A DNA stretch of 64,000 bases from Rhizobium leguminosarum bv. trifolii WSM2297 (GCF_000271845.1 NZ_JH719395.1:4159186-4223185); one strand, 5' to 3'. Shown: positions 16,778 to 25,626, counted from the first letter of the stretch. The notes: generated from the sequence alone by a model not told the origin. Translations and numbers: made by a program.

Positions 16778-17156
16778 ATGCGCCTGAACCATCTCGATTT
16801 TCACGTACCCGATATTGCTGCAACAGTGGATTTCTTCATCCGCCATTTCGGTCTGAGGCTGAAGGATATGCGCGGCAACAACGGCCTTGCGAATCGAGGA
16901 CGATACCGGCCTCGAAATCGTCCTCAGCCACGCCATCGCAAAATTCGGCACCGCCGACCAGGTGGAGATTGGACGCCAGACCTATCATCTCGGCTTCATC
17001 CTGCCCGAGAGGGCGGATGTCGATCGGGTTTACGCCGAGCTTGCTGCCGTCGATGCGGCACTCTCCGGTCCGCCGGCCGCCATGCGCGGCGGCTGGCTGT
17101 TTTATTGCACGGCGCCCGGAAATATCCTCGTCGAGATTGGCTGGCGGCCGGGTTAG
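16778..17156 (+). pseudogene. VOC (glyoxalase-type) family gene with a frameshift
   Basis: Frame 1 begins MRLNHLDFHVPDIAATVDFFIRHFGLRLKDMRGNNGLA, a clear VOC first beta-alpha unit. The remainder (IEDDTGLEIVLSH... to GGWLFYCTAPGNILVEIGW) lies one base out of frame. Deleting one A from GCGAATC near 16890 restores GLAIEDDTGLEIV and a protein of about 125 aa, the family norm. So the gene carries a one-base insertion, or the sequence has an error. VOC proteins are metal-dependent lyases, dioxygenases or resistance proteins; no substrate can be inferred. GGAG is visible upstream of the start (cggag, 16768). Confidence 0.78.
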
Positions 17157-17207
17157 AGGGGGCGCAGGGGGAAAGCAACCTTCGGTTTGCGCCGGGTCGG
17201 ACCGGTA

Positions 17208-17353
17208 CCTGCCCCTCACCCTAACCCTCTCCCCGTAAAAACGGGGCGAGGGGACGTGCCACGCGGGAGGTTGGCGAGGGACGGAGAGGTCGCGGCCATC
17301 CCCCTTCGCCCCGCAAGCGGGGAGAAGGTGCCGGCAGGCGGATGAGGGGCAGG
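17208..17353. repeat. RIME-type mosaic palindromic repeat, copy 3
   Basis: 146 bp with 11-bp terminal inverted repeats CCTGCCCCTCA (17208-17218) and TGAGGGGCAGG (17343-17353). Arms match copy 2 almost base for base, while the central 40 bp differ. The right half including GGACGGAGAGG resembles the reverse complement of the left half of copy 1. It sits between the broken VOC gene and the chemotaxis receptor gene, which converge on it. Confidence 0.8.
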
Positions 17354-17393
17354 CGGCGAATGCTGGAGCGATATAAAGCTTGCCTCAATCGCC

Positions 17394-19388
17394 TCAGAAT
17401 TCCGTCCAATCACCATCCTGGCTTTTCGGAGTGTTGCTGCCGGCGCCGAAGGCGTTGGCGATTTTTTGGCCGAGGGCGCGGGCTGGCGAAGCGGTCGGAC
17501 GGGCAGCCCCTTCCTTGGCGACGCGGATCGGGGCTGCCCTGGCTGCCGGGCGCGCGGCGGCGCGCGGTGCGGCGGTCGCAATCGGGGCGCTGGCGGTGAA
17601 GCCGCCGGTGCCTGTCAGGCGGAACTGGCCGAGCAGGTTGTTCAGCGCTGCCGCTTCCATGGCGAGGCTGTGGCTGGCGGCTGTCGATTGCTCGACCATC
17701 GCCGCGTTCTGCTGGGTGCCCTGGTCCATGGTGTTGACGGCGGTGTTGATCTCCTGCAGCCCGATCGACTGTTCGCGCGAGGCTTCGGCGATGGCGTGGA
17801 CGTGCTGGTTGATTTCCTGCACCTCCTGGACGATGGAATCGAGCGCCTTGCCGGTCTCGCCGACCAGCGAGACGCCGGTCTGCACATGCGTGCCGGAATT
17901 GGTGATCAGATCCTTGATTTCCTTTGCCGCCTTGGCGGAACGCTGGGCAAGCTCGCGCACTTCCTGGGCGACGACGGCAAAACCCTTGCCGGCTTCACCG
18001 GCGCGGGCGGCTTCGACGCCGGCATTCAGCGCCAGAAGGTTGGTCTGGAAGGCGATGTCGTCGATGACGCCGATGATGTTGGAGATCTCGCCCGAGGACT
18101 TTTCGATCTGCTGCATGGCGGACACCGCCTTGCGGACGATCTCGCCCGATTTTTCGGCGCCGAGGCGCGTGCGGGCGACGAGCTGGCTCGCCTCCTCGGC
18201 GCGCTTGGCGGCGTCGCGCACCGTCGTGGTAATTTCTTCGAGGGCTGCTGCCGTCTGTTCGACGGAGGCCGACTGCTGTTCCGTCCGCTGGGAAAGCTCG
18301 TCTGCGGAGGAACGGATCTCGTTGGCGCCGGCGCCGATTGCCCGGGCGTTGGCGCCGACCGTATGCAGGGTTTCGTTGAGCCTCTCGACCGAGTTGTTGA
18401 AATCCTTACGCAGCGCATCGAGATGGGCGACAAAAGGCTGGTCGATATGCGAGGCGAGATCGCCTGCAGCAAGGCGGCGCAGGCCGTCGCCGAGCGCCTG
18501 AACTGCGCCTTCGAGTTCGGATGCTTCGCGGGCCCTTTGCGCCTCGCGTTCGCGGCGCTCGCCGTCGTTGACATCGCGGTCGGCTTCGGCGCGCGCTTCG
18601 ATCCGCGCACGCTCGATCGCGTTGTCGCGGAAGATCGAGACCGCCTTTGCCATCTGGCCGACTTCGTCGCCGCGGTCGAGCCCGCTGACATCGCTGTCGG
18701 TATCGCCTTCGGCAAGCCGCGTCATGCGCAGGTTGAGCCTCGCCATCGGGCCGGCAATGCCCATCTGCGCCACAACCACGCTGAAGCCGACGGCGAGCAG
18801 AACGGCGATGCCGATCAGCACCAGACAGGAGACGATGCGGCCGTTGACCGAAGCAGACAGCGCGTCGCCGCCGTCGTTGAGCATCGTCATCATCGCATCG
18901 TTGTTGGCAATCATCTTCGGCGTCAGCGCATCGAGCTTGGCATTGATGACGGCAACATTCGCCAGTGCGCCGGCGCTGTCCTTGGCCTTGCTCTGTTCGA
19001 TGATCTTGTTCGCCAGGCTTTCGATCTCATCGATGCCGGCCTGGACGTCGTCGACTGCGGCCTTGCGGCTCGGCACCAGCACGAGCGCCTGCTTCATCCG
19101 GTCGCGGGCCTGCGGCAGCTTGCTCGGTATGGCGAGCGCCGTTTGGAATGCCGGCGTATCGGCCTTCATGTCGGCAAGCAGGGTGACCTGCAGCACCGAG
19201 GCCACCACCGATGCGCTGGCACGCGCGCTCAGCATCGAGGCCTGTGCTTCATGATCGATGAAGGCGCTGTAGGCGGCGTCGGCCCGGCGGAACTCGGTAA
19301 TGACATAGACCAGCCCGGCCATCGTGATCAGCCCCAGCAGCGCCACGACCGATATGATTTTCGTGCGGATTTTCAGATGCTTCAACAT
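17394..19388 (-). CDS. Methyl-accepting chemotaxis protein
   Basis: 664 aa. Inner-membrane receptor: TM1 about 10-33, a periplasmic sensor region of about 155 residues, TM2 about 187-207 ([19 protein letters not shown]), HAMP, a second HAMP-like linker, then the signalling domain with the hairpin tip [51 protein letters not shown]. The protein ends in GDWTEF; the last five residues, DWTEF, resemble the NWETF pentapeptide that tethers CheR/CheB. The ligand is unknown. The gene stands alone, away from a che operon. Confidence 0.95.
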   Translation of the reverse strand: MLKHLKIRTKIISVVALLGLITMAGLVYVITEFRRADAAYSAFIDHEAQASMLSARASASVVASVLQVTLLADMKADTPAFQTALAIPSKLPQARDRMKQALVLVPSRKAAVDDVQAGIDEIESLANKIIEQSKAKDSAGALANVAVINAKLDALTPKMIANNDAMMTMLNDGGDALSASVNGRIVSCLVLIGIAVLLAVGFSVVVAQMGIAGPMARLNLRMTRLAEGDTDSDVSGLDRGDEVGQMAKAVSIFRDNAIERARIEARAEADRDVNDGERREREAQRAREASELEGAVQALGDGLRRLAAGDLASHIDQPFVAHLDALRKDFNNSVERLNETLHTVGANARAIGAGANEIRSSADELSQRTEQQSASVEQTAAALEEITTTVRDAAKRAEEASQLVARTRLGAEKSGEIVRKAVSAMQQIEKSSGEISNIIGVIDDIAFQTNLLALNAGVEAARAGEAGKGFAVVAQEVRELAQRSAKAAKEIKDLITNSGTHVQTGVSLVGETGKALDSIVQEVQEINQHVHAIAEASREQSIGLQEINTAVNTMDQGTQQNAAMVEQSTAASHSLAMEAAALNNLLGQFRLTGTGGFTASAPIATAAPRAAARPAARAAPIRVAKEGAARPTASPARALGQKIANAFGAGSNTPKSQDGDWTEF

Positions 19389-19994
19389 GGAAATGTCACC
19401 CGGTTCTGTGAAATCAATTGTTGCAAACAGAGCGCTGCGTCAGTGTCGCAGCTCAGCGATTATGGGGGAGTGACGCATGCATCATGCAATCGGCCGGCGG
19501 GTCCGTGTCGTCGCAGCAAATAAAAGGCGATATTCTTTAATTCCGCGCTAACGGCGAGGCGCAGACACATCGATAATTTTGGGGATGCAGGAGGTTCAAG
19601 AGGGCCCATCGTGAGGTGACCCGTAAGGGGTGTCGGAGGGACGCAAGGAGCGATGCTGGAGCGTGTCCTTCGAGGCTCCGGCCTTTCGCCTACGCGCCTC
19701 AGGATGAGGGCTGTCGGAGGGTGCCGCAGCCGATAGCGAGCGTTGGAGGATGCGGCGACCGCCATAGCAGCTGTCGGCGGAGGTTGGCGCCAACGCTCAA
19801 GAGAGCCTCATCCTGAGGCGCCCCGTAAGGGGCCTCGAAGGACGGGGCGGGCGTGCCGGCGTTGATGGATGAGGGCGCGTTGAGTGCCCGGCTACAAGGG
19901 CGATGAGTTCGCAACCGCCCTCCGCTCCCAAACATATTCCCCGCCGGGCATGACTCTGTTACATCTCGCCGACACGGCAACCCGAGACCGGATC
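19389..19994. other. 606-bp gap with a large inverted repeat
   Basis: No convincing gene. The first 190 bases hold the chemotaxis gene promoter region. The middle holds the inverted repeat listed at 19665-19843. A stretch from 19884 reads open into the binding-protein gene but lacks coding character before the signal peptide at 19995. Confidence 0.6.
19665..19843. repeat. Large intergenic inverted repeat, 38- to 45-bp arms
   Basis: GTCCTTCGAGGC (19665-19676) and GCGCCTCAGGATGAGG (19694-19709) reappear inverted as CCTCATCCTGAGGCGC (19806-19821) and GCCTCGAAGGAC (19832-19843). The spacer is about 96 bp. I recognise this arm sequence as one widely scattered in Rhizobiales intergenic DNA; the name of the family I do not recall. 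Partial extra arm fragments lie at 19617-19640. Confidence 0.7.
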
Positions 19995-20873
19995 ATGGTG
20001 ATTGAATCCAAGCTGGCATCCCCGACTCTCAAGGGGTTTTTCGCGTTCGGGCTGTTTCTCCAAGCGCTGTTTTCCGCTTTTGCCGCATCCGCCCAGCAGG
20101 CAGCGCCCTCGCTGCCGCTGCTCTTCGATGCCCGCGAACGTCTGGCGAGACCCGATCTCTCTTCGCTGGTTCGCCTGCGTTTTCTGACCTCGGTCGATTT
20201 CCCGCCGTTCAATTTCACCGATCAGAACGGCAAGCTTTCCGGTTTTAACGTCGACCTCGCCCGCGAAATCTGCAGCGAGCTGGAGATCTCAGACAAGTGC
20301 CAGATCCAGGCGATGCCTTTCGCCGATTTGAAGGATGCGCTCGCCGCCTCGCAAGGTGACGCGGTCATCGCCGGTCTTGCCGTGACGCCGGAGCTGCGTC
20401 GGCAGTTCACATTTTCCCGACCGTATCTGATGCTGCCGGCCCGCTTCGCGCGCAATCTCACCGTTCCGCTCGACGGCAAAACGGCGGCCGCCCTTTCCGG
20501 CCACTCGGTCGGCGTTGTCAAAGGCACGGTGCATGAGGCGATGCTGGCCGCCTTCTTCCCCGCGATCAAGGCTCAGGCCTTCGACACCAAGGATGCCCTG
20601 CTTGCAGCGCTCAAGGAGCGCAAGGTCGATGCCGCCTTTGCCGATGCGCTGCAGCTGTCCTTCTGGGTGTCCTCGCCGGCCTCGGCCAAATGCTGCGCGC
20701 TGTTCGACGGCCCCTATCTCTCCGAGCAATTCCTCGGGGAGGGCATGACGATCATGCTGCGGCAGAAGGACAGCGTGCTGACATCGGCCATCGACCACGC
20801 GCTCGCCACCCTGTCGCGCAACGGCCGTCTCCAGGAAATCTATCTGCGCTATTTTCCCTACGGGCTTTATTGA
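19995..20873 (+). CDS. Periplasmic solute-binding protein, family 3 type (orphan)
   Basis: 292 aa from the ATG at 19995 (MVIESKLASPTLKGFFAFGLFLQALFSAFAASAQQ), a signal peptide of about 35 residues; an upstream in-frame start at 19884 lacks a plausible export signal. The mature protein has the SBP_bac_3 layout: LRFLTSVDFPPFNFTDQNGKLSGFNVDLAREIC, later VIAGLAVTPELRRQFTFSRPYLMLPARFA, and a GVVKGTVHEAML hinge region. These proteins deliver amino acids or related solutes to ABC importers. No permease or ATPase is adjacent, so it may serve a distant transporter or act as a sensor input. Confidence 0.85.
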   Translation: MVIESKLASPTLKGFFAFGLFLQALFSAFAASAQQAAPSLPLLFDARERLARPDLSSLVRLRFLTSVDFPPFNFTDQNGKLSGFNVDLAREICSELEISDKCQIQAMPFADLKDALAASQGDAVIAGLAVTPELRRQFTFSRPYLMLPARFARNLTVPLDGKTAAALSGHSVGVVKGTVHEAMLAAFFPAIKAQAFDTKDALLAALKERKVDAAFADALQLSFWVSSPASAKCCALFDGPYLSEQFLGEGMTIMLRQKDSVLTSAIDHALATLSRNGRLQEIYLRYFPYGLY

Positions 20874-20921
20874 TGCATGTCGCCCAAAACTGTGCAGCGG
20901 TTTTGGGATAACGACATGCAT
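20873..20921. repeat. Stem-loop repeat with fixed GCAGCG core, copy A
   Basis: Two stacked stems: ATGCATGTCG (20873-20882) with CGACATGCAT (20912-20921), and CCCAAAAC (20883-20890) with GTTTTGGG (20900-20907), around the loop TGTGCAGCG. It begins at the last base of the stop codon before it, and a TAAAACAAAGAG tail follows. A worn copy lies at 27921-27966 and a related element at 53236-53275. I recognise this as a frequent rhizobial intergenic sequence. Confidence 0.75.
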
Positions 20922-20940
20922 AAAACAAAGAGTTTCAAGC

Positions 20941-21354
20941 TTATCCCTTGCGGAAACGGGCAATGGCGCTGCGCTCGATCGCCGCGCAGGTGAGCTTGTC
21001 GAGGCCGAGCCGGTCGCGCAGCAGGCTGAGCAGCCTGAGTTCCTCGGCCTTCACAGAGAGATCGGCGGAAGCGACTTCGACGGCCAGCGCATAGGCCGTG
21101 TCGTAGAGTTTTGCCGGCAGGGTGTCGCGCACGGTTTCGAGAACGACGTCGAGGCCTTCGGGCCCGGCCAGCAGCGAGGCGCAGTCGCGCGCCACCGAAA
21201 TCAGCTTGTCGTCGTCGAAATCCCGGAAAACAGGCAGGAAGCCGATCAGTTGTCCGATCCTTTCCATCTCCCGGTCGTTCATCGTGCTGTCGACGGCGGA
21301 GGCCATCACCATCACGTAGATCAGCGCATCATGGGCGGAAAGCGGCTTGTTCAT
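20941..21354 (-). CDS. TerB-like (tellurite-resistance/DUF533-type) protein
   Basis: 137 aa, all alpha-helical. The pattern MASAVDSTMNDREMERIGQLIGFLPVF followed by VASADLSVKAEELRLLSLLRDRLGLDKLTCAAIERSA repeats the acidic 'A-D-G-x-hydrophobic-E' theme of TerB family proteins, which bind metals or membranes; the cell role is unknown for this subgroup. Start at the ATG 21354. It is next to, and on the same strand as, the SNase-like gene 82 bases upstream, with a repeat element beyond its 3' end. Confidence 0.8.
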   Translation of the reverse strand: MNKPLSAHDALIYVMVMASAVDSTMNDREMERIGQLIGFLPVFRDFDDDKLISVARDCASLLAGPEGLDVVLETVRDTLPAKLYDTAYALAVEVASADLSVKAEELRLLSLLRDRLGLDKLTCAAIERSAIARFRKG

Positions 21355-21436
21355 CTCTGATTCCTTTTTCGATCAGCCCAGAGTGGGAATTGGCAGTCGG
21401 CATTACAAGGGATCGGCTCCCTGTCAAGGCCGCCGC

Positions 21437-22144
21437 TTATCTCAGGCGCGGGTCGTCGCCATAAAGGCCTTTTCCAGCCTGCCTGGCCTTCTCGGCGGCC
21501 CATGCAAGCGGCGAACCCGCCGCTGCCTCAGCCCAGCCGTTTTCGACAAGCCACGCGCCGAGATCTTGCGTGCCGAGCCGGCAGGCGGTCGTCACCGTTT
21601 CCTTCCATTCGGCCGTCTCGAGATCGCAGGCGATGCTGCGGTTGCGCAACAGCTGGCGCAGCGCCGTCTTCGCCAGCATGCCGCAGGGCCATTGCCGGCC
21701 CGTCGGCCCGCATATCTTGTCGGCCGGCGTCGGCACGATACCGGCAAGCTGAAGCCTGCGCTCGCCGAAGGACAGCATGCCGGCATTTTCGACCGCCGGC
21801 CGCGCGAGCTCCATCGGCTTTTTCGCGGCCGGTTTTGCCGCTGAGTCGGCCGACGTCGCTTGCTGGGCAATATCGGCGGGTTTGGGCGCCGCGCTCTCGG
21901 TTGCCGCTGGGGAGGGCGGTGCCGCCGGCGCCGCCGAGCGGGCGATCATTTCGGCCCGGTCGTCCGAGATCGCCGCCGGTTCGCCGGCCTCCGGCGTGGC
22001 ATCAGCCGTTCCGGGCGCGGTTGTCTCGGTGGAGACCGTCTCGTCGCCGGCCGCGCCGCCCCGCAGCCTTGTTTCGCCCGCCATCAGCAGGCTGGCCACC
22101 ACCGCCATCCCTGTGAGACCTGTGAAGATGGCGGCAGGGCGCAT
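21437..22144 (-). CDS. Membrane-anchored SNase-like (thermonuclease-fold) protein
   Basis: 235 aa from MRPAAIFTGLTGMAVVASLLMAG, an N-terminal membrane anchor or signal. Residues 25-120 are a long Ala/Pro-rich linker. The C-terminal 110 residues have the staphylococcal nuclease style: LSFGERRLQLAGIVPTPADKICGPTGRQWPCGMLAKTALRQLL, then LGAWLVENGWAEA and AAEKARQAGKGLYG, the usual SNase ending. The catalytic Arg/Glu set is not obvious, so nuclease activity is uncertain. The upstream open frame to 22846 is a shadow of the next gene; the true start sits 12 bases from the repressor gene's stop, suggesting one transcript. Confidence 0.75.
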   Translation of the reverse strand: MRPAAIFTGLTGMAVVASLLMAGETRLRGGAAGDETVSTETTAPGTADATPEAGEPAAISDDRAEMIARSAAPAAPPSPAATESAAPKPADIAQQATSADSAAKPAAKKPMELARPAVENAGMLSFGERRLQLAGIVPTPADKICGPTGRQWPCGMLAKTALRQLLRNRSIACDLETAEWKETVTTACRLGTQDLGAWLVENGWAEAAAGSPLAWAAEKARQAGKGLYGDDPRLR

Positions 22145-22155
22145 GGAATATCTTC

Positions 22156-22830
22156 CTATTGACTGGCCCAGATGATACGGGCGATCCAATCGACATCGGA
22201 AAGTTCGAGGGTGCGGTTGGGATGTTCGGAATTGAGCGACATCAGCTCGATCGACCGCGGGCTTTGGCGCAGCAACACCTTGGCCATCACCTCGCCCTCG
22301 TTTGTGCGCACGACGACCCGGTCGTTGCGGCGCACCTGCGCCCCCGGCTCGACGATCAGCACGTCGCCGTCGCGGTAAAGCGGCATCATGCTCTCGCCCT
22401 GTACCTCCAGCGCATAGACGGCTGATGTCGACGGGGCCGCCGGAAAATCCACCACGTCCCAGCCCTGGCCGGCCGGAAAGCCGCCATCGTCGAAGAAGCC
22501 GCCGGCGCCGGCTTGGGCGAAGCCGAGTAGCGGAATCGAGCTGCCCTGCCGCGGAACCGCTGCTTCCTGCTGCTTGGTCCGCTGTTCTGAAAGCTCGGCG
22601 CCCGGCCGCAGGAAGGCAAGAAACTGTTCGATGCTCGCCCCGGTCGCGTCGAGCACCTTGGCGATCGATTCCGTCGAGGGCCAGCGCAGCCGCCCGTCGG
22701 CGGATAGGCGTTTCGACTTGTTGAAGGAGGTGGGGTCGAGCCCGGCGCGCCGCGCAAGACCGGATGGCGTCAGCGCGTGCCGTTCGGCAAGCCTGTCGAT
22801 CGCTCCCCAGATCTGGTCGTGTGACAGCAT
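22156..22830 (-). CDS. HTH transcription factor with S24 (LexA-like) peptidase domain
   Basis: 224 aa from MLSHDQIWGAIDRLAER (22830); MSRAWNRAP at 22857 would add 9 residues. HTH about 1-70 (LTPSGLARRAGLDPTSFNKSKR) precedes a peptidase S24 domain with Ser147 (GESMMP) and Lys184 (MAKVLL), the LexA/phage-repressor dyad. The cleavage site would be near the Ala-Gly at FAQAGAGG (105-111). Such proteins are SOS-like or stress-responsive repressors. It is not a LexA itself (HTH differs, and LexA is usually elsewhere). It probably co-transcribes with the SNase-like gene 11 bases downstream. Confidence 0.85.
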   Translation of the reverse strand: MLSHDQIWGAIDRLAERHALTPSGLARRAGLDPTSFNKSKRLSADGRLRWPSTESIAKVLDATGASIEQFLAFLRPGAELSEQRTKQQEAAVPRQGSSIPLLGFAQAGAGGFFDDGGFPAGQGWDVVDFPAAPSTSAVYALEVQGESMMPLYRDGDVLIVEPGAQVRRNDRVVVRTNEGEVMAKVLLRQSPRSIELMSLNSEHPNRTLELSDVDWIARIIWASQ

Positions 22831-22932
22831 AGGCGCCCGATTCCATGCGCGGCTCATCCGCGCGGAATATTAACCGACCGGGCCGCCCGAGTAAAGCTAA
22901 AGGAGGAATAAAATCCTGTTATCGCAGGCGTT

Positions 22933-23580
22933 TCAGGCGACCATCGCCATGTTGATCTTGCCGAGCTGGATGACTGCCTGCGTCCGGCTGTCGACATCCA
23001 GTTTCAACAGGATCGCCGAGACATGCGCCTTGATCGTCGCCTCGGAGACGCCGAGTTCGTAGGCGATCTGCTTGTTCAGCAGCCCTTCGCCGAGCATGGT
23101 CAGCACCCGGCTCTGCTGCGGCGTCAGCGTATGCAGGCGGTGGATCAGGTCGGCGACATCGGGATCCTGCTCCTGGCCGTCGCGGTAGTTTTCCGGCGTG
23201 GCGATATCGCCGGCAAGCACCGTCTGGATGCTGCGGCGAATGTCGTCGATGCCGGCGGATTTAGAAATGAAGCCGGAAGCGCCGAGTTCCAACGCCCGGC
23301 GGATTGTCGTCGCGTCATCGGTTGCCGAGACGATGATGATCGGCAGGCTGGCAAATTCGGAGCGCAGCGCCATCAGGCCGGAAAAACCGCTGACGCCGGG
23401 CATGGCGAGGTCGAGCAGCATCAGGTCGGCATCCGCATGGGCGCCGGCCGCCTTGCGTGCGGCCGCGAAATCGCCGGCCTCGACGATCGCCTGCCGGCCT
23501 TCCATGCCGATGACGGCCTGGCGCAGCGCGTCCCGAAACAGCGGATGATCGTCCGCAATGATGATGGTCTGTTCCCGCAT
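22933..23580 (-). CDS. LuxR-type response regulator (orphan)
   Basis: 215 aa, NarL/FixJ family. Receiver domain 1-120 with phospho-acceptor Asp57 (LMLLDLAMPG) and acidic pair Asp10-Asp11; output HTH 150-210 (LTPQQSRVLTMLGEGLLNKQIAYELGVSEATIKAHVSAILLKLDVDSRTQAVIQ). It should activate or repress target promoters after phosphorylation. No sensor kinase gene is adjacent. A hybrid kinase lies at 55.7-59.2 kb, whose relatives often signal to regulators of this type; a pairing is speculation. Confidence 0.9.
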   Translation of the reverse strand: MREQTIIIADDHPLFRDALRQAVIGMEGRQAIVEAGDFAAARKAAGAHADADLMLLDLAMPGVSGFSGLMALRSEFASLPIIIVSATDDATTIRRALELGASGFISKSAGIDDIRRSIQTVLAGDIATPENYRDGQEQDPDVADLIHRLHTLTPQQSRVLTMLGEGLLNKQIAYELGVSEATIKAHVSAILLKLDVDSRTQAVIQLGKINMAMVA

Positions 23581-23670
23581 CGAAAACTCCCTCCCAAGAG
23601 CTCGATCATCCCCGCATGTAACGCTATCCCACCGCGTTGCATGCCCGCTTTCTGAAATGACTATATCAGA

Positions 23671-24072
23671 TCAGGTCTTCTGCGGAAGGCGATTGGCGTT
23701 TTCCTCGGCCTGGAACTCCTTCACCATCCCCATGAAACTCTTCATCATCTTCTCCATGATGCTGATCGAGCGGTCGACTTCGGCATCGCTCGGCAATGCG
23801 CGCTGGGCGAGCCCGCCCTGTTCCAGCTTCGTCACCCGCTCGGAAAGCCGGTCGAGTTCGTCCTCATAGGCTGCCCGCTCGTCGGCGGCCATCCGGCATA
23901 CGAGGGCACCGTCCTTGTCCTGGCAGATCGACATCGCCCCGGTCTGCCGGTCGAGCCGGACGAAATGGTCGCCGCTCTTTTCCAGCTGGAACCGGCTCGC
24001 ATCGGCCTCGGCTGCGGCGGCGCCAAGCGGCAGGAGTAGAACGCCAAGTGTGAGAACCAAAAACTTCATCAT
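23671..24072 (-). CDS. Secreted coiled-coil protein of unknown function
   Basis: 133 aa. Signal peptide MMKFLVLTLGVLLLPLGAAAAEA (cleavage near 21-22). The mature protein has RLDRQTGAMSICQDKDGALVCRMAADERAAYEDELDRLSERVTKLEQ, with two Cys that may pair, and then a helical region of about 60 residues (DRSISIMEKMMKSFMGMVKEFQAEEN). I recall homologs in Rhizobiaceae annotated as hypothetical. It runs opposite the DUF952/pyrD pair. Confidence 0.75.
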   Translation of the reverse strand: MMKFLVLTLGVLLLPLGAAAAEADASRFQLEKSGDHFVRLDRQTGAMSICQDKDGALVCRMAADERAAYEDELDRLSERVTKLEQGGLAQRALPSDAEVDRSISIMEKMMKSFMGMVKEFQAEENANRLPQKT

Positions 24073-24184
24073 CTCATCCTCCGGAATTTGTTTCTGCCGA
24101 TCCCGTTTTTAACTGCCGGGGCGTGGACATCGCCGCCTCTTTCCGGCAAAGCCCTGATGACCGAGGACCAGCAATCGCGAGCCC

Positions 24185-24541
24185 ATGATGAGCGTGACAC
24201 CGACCCTTTACAAGATCGTGACGGAAACGCTCTGGCAGCAAGCCAGACAAGCCGGTGTTTTTGATGGCGCCGGCATCGATCTCAAGGACGGCTTCATCCA
24301 TTTTTCGACGGCAGACCAGGTGAAGCAGACCGCCGCCCTGCATTTTGCCGGCCAGTCCGGCCTGCTGCTGATTGCCGTTAATGGCAGCGGCTTCGGTGAT
24401 AAGCTGATCTTCGAACCCTCGCGCGGCGGCGATCTCTTTCCGCATCTCTATGCCGATCTGCCGCTTGCCGCCGTGCTCTGGGAAGCGCCGCTGCCGCTCG
24501 ACCAAGGCGGTGCCCATATCTTCCCGGAGCTGCAGCCATGA
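24185..24541 (+). CDS. DUF952 family protein
   Basis: 118 aa. The family motif pattern is clear: LYKIVTETLWQQA, IDLKDGFIHFSTADQVKQTAALHF, LLLIAVNGSGFGDKLIFEPSRGGDLFPHLYADLPLAAVLWEAPLPLD. The fold resembles ADP-ribosyltransferase-like domains, but no enzymatic function is established. The stop overlaps the start of pyrD (ATGA, 24538-24541), so translation of the two is coupled. DUF952-pyrD neighbourhood is common in rhizobia, as I recall. Start may be the first or second ATG of the pair (24185 or 24188). Confidence 0.88.
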   Translation: MMSVTPTLYKIVTETLWQQARQAGVFDGAGIDLKDGFIHFSTADQVKQTAALHFAGQSGLLLIAVNGSGFGDKLIFEPSRGGDLFPHLYADLPLAAVLWEAPLPLDQGGAHIFPELQP

Positions 24542-25626
24542 TCGATCCTTTCAAGCGCATCGCCCGCAAGGGTCTCTTCCTGTTCGATCCGGAAACGGCG
24601 CACGGCATGTCGATCGCCGCGCTGAAATCCGGCCTCGTGCCTGCCTGCCAGATCACCCCGGATCCGCGCCTTCGCCAGACCGTCGCCGGCCTTATCTTCG
24701 AAAACCCGCTCGGCATGGCGGCGGGTTATGACAAGAATGCCGAGGTGCCGGAGGCGCTGCTGAAGCTCGGCTTCGGCTTTACCGAGATCGGCACGGTGAC
24801 GCCGAAGCCGCAATCCGGCAATCCGCGCCCGCGCATCTTCCGCCTGGTCGAGGATGAAGGCGTCATCAATCGCCTCGGCTTCAACAATGAAGGCCATGAC
24901 GCCGCTTATGTCAGACTTGCCGCGCTGACCGGCGGTGGCATGATCGGCGTCAATATCGGCGCCAACAAGGATAGCGAAGATCGCATCGCCGACTATGTCG
25001 CCGGTATCCGCCGTTTTTATTCCGTCGCACGCTATTTCACCGCCAATATTTCCTCGCCGAACACGCCCGGCCTGCGCGATCTGCAGGCGCGCGAAAGCCT
25101 TGCGGCGCTGCTTTCGGCCGTGCTGGCGGCGCGCGACGAGATGGCGGAGACATCCGGCCGCAGGGTCCCGGTTTTGCTGAAGATCGCCCCTGACCTGACC
25201 GAGGAAGGCATGGACGATATCGCCGCCGAGGCGCTGTCGCATGAGCTGGACGGTCTGATCGTCTCCAACACCACGCTGTCGCGCGAGGGGCTCAAGGATC
25301 AGCGCCAGGCCAAGGAGGCGGGCGGCCTCTCCGGCGTACCGCTGTTCGAAAAGTCGACGGCGGTGCTCGCCAGGATGCGCAAGCGCGTCGGCCCTGATTT
25401 GCCGATCATCGGCGTCGGCGGCGTCTCCTCGGCCGAAACCGCACTGGAGAAGATCAGGGCGGGCGCCGATCTCGTCCAGCTCTATTCCTGCATGGTCTAT
25501 GAAGGCCCTGGTCTGGCCGGCGATATCGTCCGCGGCCTCTCCAAACTCTTGGACCGTGAAAAGGTCAGATCGATCCGCGAGCTGCGCGATAGCAGGCTCG
25601 ATTACTGGGCGGCGCGAAAAGTCTGA
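24538..25626 (+). CDS. pyrD: Dihydroorotate dehydrogenase (quinone), class 2
   Basis: 362 aa. It oxidises dihydroorotate to orotate in pyrimidine synthesis at the inner membrane face, passing electrons to quinone. FENPLGMAAGYDKNAE and GFTEIGTVTPKPQSGNPRPRIFRL are the N-terminal FMN/substrate blocks; NISSPNTPGLRDLQ carries the catalytic Ser typical of class 2. GVGGVSSAETALEKIRAGADLVQLYSCMVYEGPGL binds the FMN phosphate. The N-terminal helical extension for membrane contact (residues 1-40) is present. It overlaps the DUF952 gene by 4 bases. Its 3' end overlaps the MATE gene 3' end by 25 bases. Confidence 0.96.
   Translation: MIDPFKRIARKGLFLFDPETAHGMSIAALKSGLVPACQITPDPRLRQTVAGLIFENPLGMAAGYDKNAEVPEALLKLGFGFTEIGTVTPKPQSGNPRPRIFRLVEDEGVINRLGFNNEGHDAAYVRLAALTGGGMIGVNIGANKDSEDRIADYVAGIRRFYSVARYFTANISSPNTPGLRDLQARESLAALLSAVLAARDEMAETSGRRVPVLLKIAPDLTEEGMDDIAAEALSHELDGLIVSNTTLSREGLKDQRQAKEAGGLSGVPLFEKSTAVLARMRKRVGPDLPIIGVGGVSSAETALEKIRAGADLVQLYSCMVYEGPGLAGDIVRGLSKLLDREKVRSIRELRDSRLDYWAARKV

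Noticed and set aside
17466..19523. 685-codon open frame opposite the chemotaxis receptor
   Set aside because: Composition (Asp/Arg/Gly-rich, periodic) is the mirror of the real gene; the receptor on the other strand has full domain support.
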